Source of the DNA: Gloeothece verrucosa PCC 7822
GTDB taxonomy: Bacteria > Cyanobacteriota > Cyanobacteriia > Cyanobacteriales > Microcystaceae
DNA: 64,000 bases
NCBI RefSeq assembly: GCF_000147335.1
Contig: NC_014501.1
Coordinates: forward strand, 2,912,300 to 2,976,299
Reading direction: 5' to 3'
Both the position numbers and the translations under genes were made by a program. Below are positions 60,595-64,000 of this stretch, piece after piece. Numbering within the stretch: position 1 is the first letter of the stretch; the number at the start of each line of letters is the position of its first letter. The notes beneath the pieces are model-generated. The model had not been told where the DNA came from and made no database searches. It saw only the letters and a program-made list of their open reading frames with translations.

Positions 60595-61422
60595 ATGGAA
60601 CTTAAACAACAAAACTGGAATAATTTTATTGCTAACCATTTGTCTAACTGGCACGGAATTTGGACAAGATATTCTCCTCAAGGAGAAATTACAGAATCTT
60701 TTCAAAGTCTTAGAGGCTTTTGTGCTAATCCAGAACAGAACGAAATTACCCAAACCAATCGTTATCAGTACGCTGATGGTAAAATCCTCGAAAAAACCTG
60801 GAAATTTGATCAGCAGTCAAATAATTTGTCTGATGGTCTATTTCATCCAGACAATGAATTGATGAGGGGAATCTTCTTTTCATCAGGTCCTGCGGCTTGG
60901 ATAACAACCCAGTTAGCCCTAGACTCTTATTTGGCAGTTGAACTATTTTTTAAACAGGAGAAATTACGCCATAGTGTAGGGATTATTTATGATAAGCAGG
61001 GAAATTTATTCAGAACAGCCAATATTCGTGAAGATGCCACCGGTTTTCCTAGTCAATATTGGTCAACGCAACTCGAGCAATTGCCTCAAAGAAGTGATTC
61101 AGGTAATTGGCAAGGAACATCTGTTACCATGACTCGAGATTTAAACATTTCTGACCCTATACCGACTGGGGGACCGAACGAGTTCCGCACTGAGCTACAT
61201 TGGGGTTGGAAAGACCATCAAGTTTTCTTTTTACCTGACGGGGTTTCTATTAGTTGCCCAGATAAGATTAGCCTGGGAAAATCTTTTGTTATAGCCGCCA
61301 GTTGGCTCGTTACCTCTAGCCAAAAGCAACAATTGATCGTTGAATATGACGAGTCTGGGGCTTTTTGCTCCCTGACCCTGGAATTGTTAGAGAGCGTGTT
61401 TGAGAAATTGTCAAATAAGTAA
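60595..61422 (+). CDS. DUF3598 family protein
   Basis: About 275 residues. The family look is clear: NWNNFIANHLSNWHGIWTRY at the N-terminus, LFHPDNELMRGIFFSSGPAAW, HSVGIIYDKQGNLFRTANIR, and a C-terminal beta-rich part with SISCPDKISLGKSFVIAASW. DUF3598 proteins are cyanobacterial/plastid calycin-like beta barrels of unknown function, possibly lipid or pigment binding. The ATG at 60595 is preferred to the in-frame GTG at 60583. Residues near 193-199 (PNEFRTE) derive from a half-decayed GTGCGGAAC repeat. Confidence 0.8.
   Translation: MELKQQNWNNFIANHLSNWHGIWTRYSPQGEITESFQSLRGFCANPEQNEITQTNRYQYADGKILEKTWKFDQQSNNLSDGLFHPDNELMRGIFFSSGPAAWITTQLALDSYLAVELFFKQEKLRHSVGIIYDKQGNLFRTANIREDATGFPSQYWSTQLEQLPQRSDSGNWQGTSVTMTRDLNISDPIPTGGPNEFRTELHWGWKDHQVFFLPDGVSISCPDKISLGKSFVIAASWLVTSSQKQQLIVEYDESGAFCSLTLELLESVFEKLSNK
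61172..61190. repeat. half-decayed GTGCGGAAC palindrome inside the DUF3598 gene
   Basis: The right arm GAGTTCCGCAC is intact, while the left arm reads GACCGAAC. In frame in the coding sequence. Confidence 0.6.
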
Positions 61423-61528
61423 AAACATTTATAGCGTTTTTCAGTCTAGTGAGGTACAAAGTTCTTGGTTTTAGGGAACAGGGAACACCGGATCTGGGAA
61501 CGTTGAACTCTAAAGAAACGCTCCCATA

Positions 61529-62182
61529 TCAAAATCGATAGCCAAAATTATCTATATCTTTGCTAAACCATTTGGCGATGATCTCAATAGTATCATCATC
61601 GTAATATTCACGGTAGTTGCCATGTTTTGAGGAATTAATATGAGGTAAAGTAACATTTTTACCAATTTTTTTACAGACTGCCCCAAAATCTTGACTAAGA
61701 TTTTCAAAACGGCAGATAAAATCTACTAAAATTTTTCCTTCATGGTCTGTAATCCAATCCAACTGAGGCATAAACATTTTAGGGCTGTCATAATAGAAGG
61801 AATCTTTATACCCGTAGGCCAATTTAACCCACTCTTTAAATTTTATTGGTTTTGCCCTTAAATTTGTCTGATTTGTTTCAACACGATAATGAAAGTGAGA
61901 AACAACTTTGTCCCAGGGATTTCTAACCGTTGTAAATTTATATACTTTATCCCACTTGTGTTGACCTATTTCGTCGATTTTTTCTAAAGCAGTTTTATGC
62001 TGAAAAGCTAAATTTAGAGCCTTTTCAATACTTCTTCCACCGGTCTTATTGATATGAATAAAGACAAAATTGTCAATATAGCGTTGACGCAAAAGTTTAG
62101 CTCGTTGATCAACATAGTAGGGAATGTATATAATGTCTGTAAGCTCTATTGATGAAACGATTTTGGGAAAAATTTTATTCAT
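61529..62182 (-). CDS. sulfotransferase family 2 protein
   Basis: 217 residues. The 5'-phosphosulfate loop is FVFIHINKTGGRSIEKAL. The 3'-phosphate site is FTTVRNPWDKVVSHFHYR, and the C-terminal SSKHGNYREYYDDDTIEIIA with FGYRF is typical of the carbohydrate sulfotransferase group (Sulfotransfer_2). It would transfer sulfate from PAPS to a sugar or lipid, plausibly extracellular polysaccharide. There is no membrane anchor, unlike eukaryotic Golgi relatives. Possible recent acquisition; the gene stands alone. Confidence 0.88.
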   Translation of the reverse strand: MNKIFPKIVSSIELTDIIYIPYYVDQRAKLLRQRYIDNFVFIHINKTGGRSIEKALNLAFQHKTALEKIDEIGQHKWDKVYKFTTVRNPWDKVVSHFHYRVETNQTNLRAKPIKFKEWVKLAYGYKDSFYYDSPKMFMPQLDWITDHEGKILVDFICRFENLSQDFGAVCKKIGKNVTLPHINSSKHGNYREYYDDDTIEIIAKWFSKDIDNFGYRF

Positions 62183-62583
62183 AAAAGTTTAAGACTATGT
62201 TGATTAACTCATTAGCTATTTTTAAAGACTAGCTGAATCTAAAAAACTTCATACCAGCACCAGGGCCAGTACCCTTTTAAGTGTTTTTACTTATTTTATA
62301 ATTTTCCCAAGAGGCTCTCTTAGATTTTAATTAATATTTAATCTAAAGGTAAGTGATATTTTTTAATCGTGTCTTCCCTAGCGGCTTGATAAGCTGTCAC
62401 GCATTTAATTTGTTCTTTGTGGGGGGGTGTAGGGGGTAGGGTGCGGGGTGTGGGGGAAGAGTTTTAGGGTTTGTTTCCTAAGATCATAATATCCAGTTTA
62501 AATGCACAACAGCTTAACAGCCTAGGAAGATTTCATTTAATATTTGCTCAACTTAAAAGTATATACAGATGAATATTTATCTT
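62183..62583. other. 401-bp intergenic region
   Basis: Upstream of the sulfotransferase gene and downstream of gcvT. AT-rich except for the G-rich run at 62421-62456. No reading frame or RNA recognised. Confidence 0.5.
62421..62456 (+). repeat. G-run cluster with G-quadruplex potential
   Basis: Five G-runs of three to seven bases (GGGGGGG, GGGGG, GGG, GGGG, GGGGG) separated by TGTA/TA/TGC/TGT. A similar cluster lies at 39694-39729. Confidence 0.7.
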
Positions 62584-63714
62584 TTAACTAGCTTTATTCG
62601 GTGAACGATAAAAAGGTTTTTTAACCACTTTTCCGGGGTAAGTTTTTCCGCGAATTTCTATTTCTAATTTCTGTCCGACTTCGCTTAATTCTGTGGGAAC
62701 ATAAGCCAATGCCACCGGAATTCCTAAAGTGGGGGATAATGTGCCGCTCGTCACTTCTCCGACTATTTTGCTATTAGAGATCACGGGATAGCCATGACGC
62801 GCAATATATCGTCCTTCCATTTCCACCCCGACTAAGCGGCGACTGACTCCTTGAGCTTTTTGTTTTTCTAATACGGATCTACCAATAAAATCCTCTTTTA
62901 GGGTCTTTAAATGCACCAACCAGCCTAAACCGGCTTCTAGCGGCGTAGTGGTATCATCGATATCTTGTCCATATAAGGCTAAGGCGGCTTCTAGGCGAAG
63001 GGTATCTCTAGCGCCCAACCCGCAAGGGGTTACACCCGCATCTGACAACTTACGCCATAATTGTTGGGCAATCTCTGGATCTACCATGATCTCAAACCCA
63101 TCCTCGCCGGTGTATCCTGTCCTAGCTATAAACCCAGGTTGATCTAATAGGGTTGCTTTCAAATGTTCAAATAGTTTAACGCCAGATAAATCTTCTTTGA
63201 CGAAGGATTGTAAAAAAGATTCCGCTTGTGGACCTTGAACAGCAATTAAGGCTTTTTCTTGTGAAAGGTCGGCAAATTCTACTGACTGGGAAATATGCTC
63301 TAAGATCCAGGTTTTATCTTTCTCGGTGGTGGCAGCATTGACAATTAAGGTGACTTCTTGCTGACCATTTTTTTCGCCTTGATAGTAAACGATAATATCG
63401 TCGATGATACCGCCTTGGGGATTCAACAGAACAGTATACTGGGCTTGGCCGGCTTGGATGCGGCTTAAGTTAGAGGGGACTAACTCTTGTAACTGTTTAA
63501 TAATGTCTTGGCCTTTAAAGATAAATTTTCCCATGTGGGAGATGTCAAACATACCGGCTTGGGTGCGTACTGCCTGATGTTCTTGCTTAAGGCCACTAAA
63601 TTGTACTGGCATCTCCCAACCGGCAAAAGCTGTTAATTTGGCTTTTTGTTCTAGGGTGAGGGTATAGAGGGGAGTGCGTAGGAGGGGTTGAGAAGATGGG
63701 TCTGGGTTTGCCAC
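62584..63714 (-). CDS. gcvT: glycine cleavage system T protein (aminomethyltransferase)
   Basis: 376 residues. TPLYTLTLEQKAKLTAFAGW, MPVQFSGLKQEHQAVRTQAG, MFDISHMGKF, ARTGYTGEDGFEIM (folate/lipoate site) and GLGARDTLRLEAALALYGQD are all GcvT signatures. It transfers the methylene group of H-protein-bound aminomethyl to tetrahydrofolate, releasing ammonia; in cyanobacteria this serves photorespiratory glycine. The start is a GTG at 63714. gcvH and gcvP are not in the window, and I saw no glycine riboswitch in the 69 bases visible upstream. Confidence 0.96.
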   Translation of the reverse strand: MANPDPSSQPLLRTPLYTLTLEQKAKLTAFAGWEMPVQFSGLKQEHQAVRTQAGMFDISHMGKFIFKGQDIIKQLQELVPSNLSRIQAGQAQYTVLLNPQGGIIDDIIVYYQGEKNGQQEVTLIVNAATTEKDKTWILEHISQSVEFADLSQEKALIAVQGPQAESFLQSFVKEDLSGVKLFEHLKATLLDQPGFIARTGYTGEDGFEIMVDPEIAQQLWRKLSDAGVTPCGLGARDTLRLEAALALYGQDIDDTTTPLEAGLGWLVHLKTLKEDFIGRSVLEKQKAQGVSRRLVGVEMEGRYIARHGYPVISNSKIVGEVTSGTLSPTLGIPVALAYVPTELSEVGQKLEIEIRGKTYPGKVVKKPFYRSPNKAS

Positions 63715-63783
63715 TGCTAGTGTAAAAGTCCAAAGTTGATAGTTCTTATGATACCTGCTTGGATGACTTTCGGTTCAGGTGGT

Positions 63784-64000
63784 CTAATAGTATCTGCCGT
63801 TTTGGGTTGGGTTAACTCGACTGCTGATGGTTAGAGGTGTTTGCAGGGTTAAGGTTAGGTCTTGGTTAGGATTAATAGAGATCACTTCTTTGCTACCTCC
63901 GCCAAGTACGCCTGACTGAGGTAAGGCCCAACCGGCTAAGGTTCCTACGGCTGCACCGCCGAGAACTTCTAAGGCTTCTATGCGCCTATTACCGGTTACT
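63784..64000 (-). CDS. C-terminal end of an unidentified gene running off the right edge
   Basis: The leftward frame is open from the window edge to a TAG at 63786-63784, about 71 codons. It shows a Gly/Ala-rich helix (ALEVLGGAAVGTLAGWALPQ) and a terminal beta segment (SINPNQDLTLTLQTPL). This resembles the ends of cell-envelope or secretion-channel proteins, but the family is not recognisable from the tail. It lies upstream of gcvT on the same strand. Confidence 0.6.
   Translation of the reverse strand, partial: VTGNRRIEALEVLGGAAVGTLAGWALPQSGVLGGGSKEVISINPNQDLTLTLQTPLTISSRVNPTQNGRYY

Noticed and set aside
63715..63783. Glycine riboswitch ahead of gcvT
   Set aside because: The short visible upstream stretch shows no glycine-aptamer-like pairing, and the next gene begins at once.

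Overview
The window comes from a cyanobacterial chromosome, most likely a unicellular Cyanothece/Gloeothece-type genome. The evidence is a clpR-clpP3 pair, cyanobacterial-type gshA, a DUF92/VTE6-like phytyl-phosphate kinase, DUF3598, Ycf19/YggT, a DnaB carrying two inteins, a phytochrome-style PAS/GAF kinase, abundant WD40, pentapeptide and Uma2 genes, at least four HIP1 octamers (GCGATCGC at 22545, 38230, 50782 and 58616), and many short palindromic and heptameric repeats. The assignment rests on gene content read by eye; no database search was possible.

Layout. 1-2.6 kb: an unrecognised, translationally coupled run of small genes ending in a secreted GH19/lysozyme-like enzyme, probably a mobile-element or phage-type module. 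2.7-4.4 kb: transglutaminase-like protease and DUF92. 4.8-7.8 kb: an operon of a HTH/AAA-like membrane protein split by a -1 frame change at a perfect slippery heptamer, a YdjM-like membrane hydrolase and a HlyD-like adaptor. 8-13.5 kb: small membrane protein, MscS channel, phasin-like protein, PAS-GGDEF-EAL protein and gluconokinase. 13.6-15.6 kb: acetoacetyl-CoA synthetase. 15.7-22.1 kb: an accessory/defence island with HNH nuclease, a decayed DUF4258/DUF2283 toxin-antitoxin-like cluster, a 1270-residue nSTAND-WD40 protein, a frameshifted Uma2 gene and a small Bell/HeLo-like helical protein.

22.3-29.3 kb: accC, AI-2E transporter, YggT, phosphoesterase, tRNA-Ser(UGA), clpR-clpP3 and a pentapeptide protein. 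29.9-39.1 kb: inositol-phosphatase-family enzyme, Xaa-Pro aminopeptidase, gshA, ppc, ChaB-type stress protein and Dps. 39.1-40.0 kb: a gene-poor stretch with a structured element, a terminator and a MITE-like inverted-repeat element. 40-50 kb: SDR, zinc-ribbon/kinase/RDD fusion, cellulose-synthase-like GT2, GT39 and dnaB with two inteins. 50.5-64 kb: XRE regulator, RNase H-like protein, methyltransferase, truB, large sensor kinase, TPR-protease, heptose-pathway genes (HAD phosphatase and GT9), DUF3598, sulfotransferase, gcvT and a gene running off the right end.

The strongest candidate system is the STAND/Bell pair (17.2-22.1 kb). The C-terminus of the small helical protein and the N-terminus of the STAND protein share a short GIQG...NITQ motif. 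This is the architecture of amyloid-signalling NLR/effector pairs, and the WD40 sensor shows near-identical repeats varying at a few fixed positions. A second theme is repeats that have entered coding sequence without breaking it: a C/G-rich palindrome inside one WD40 blade, and a GTGCGGAAC palindrome family inside three unrelated genes.
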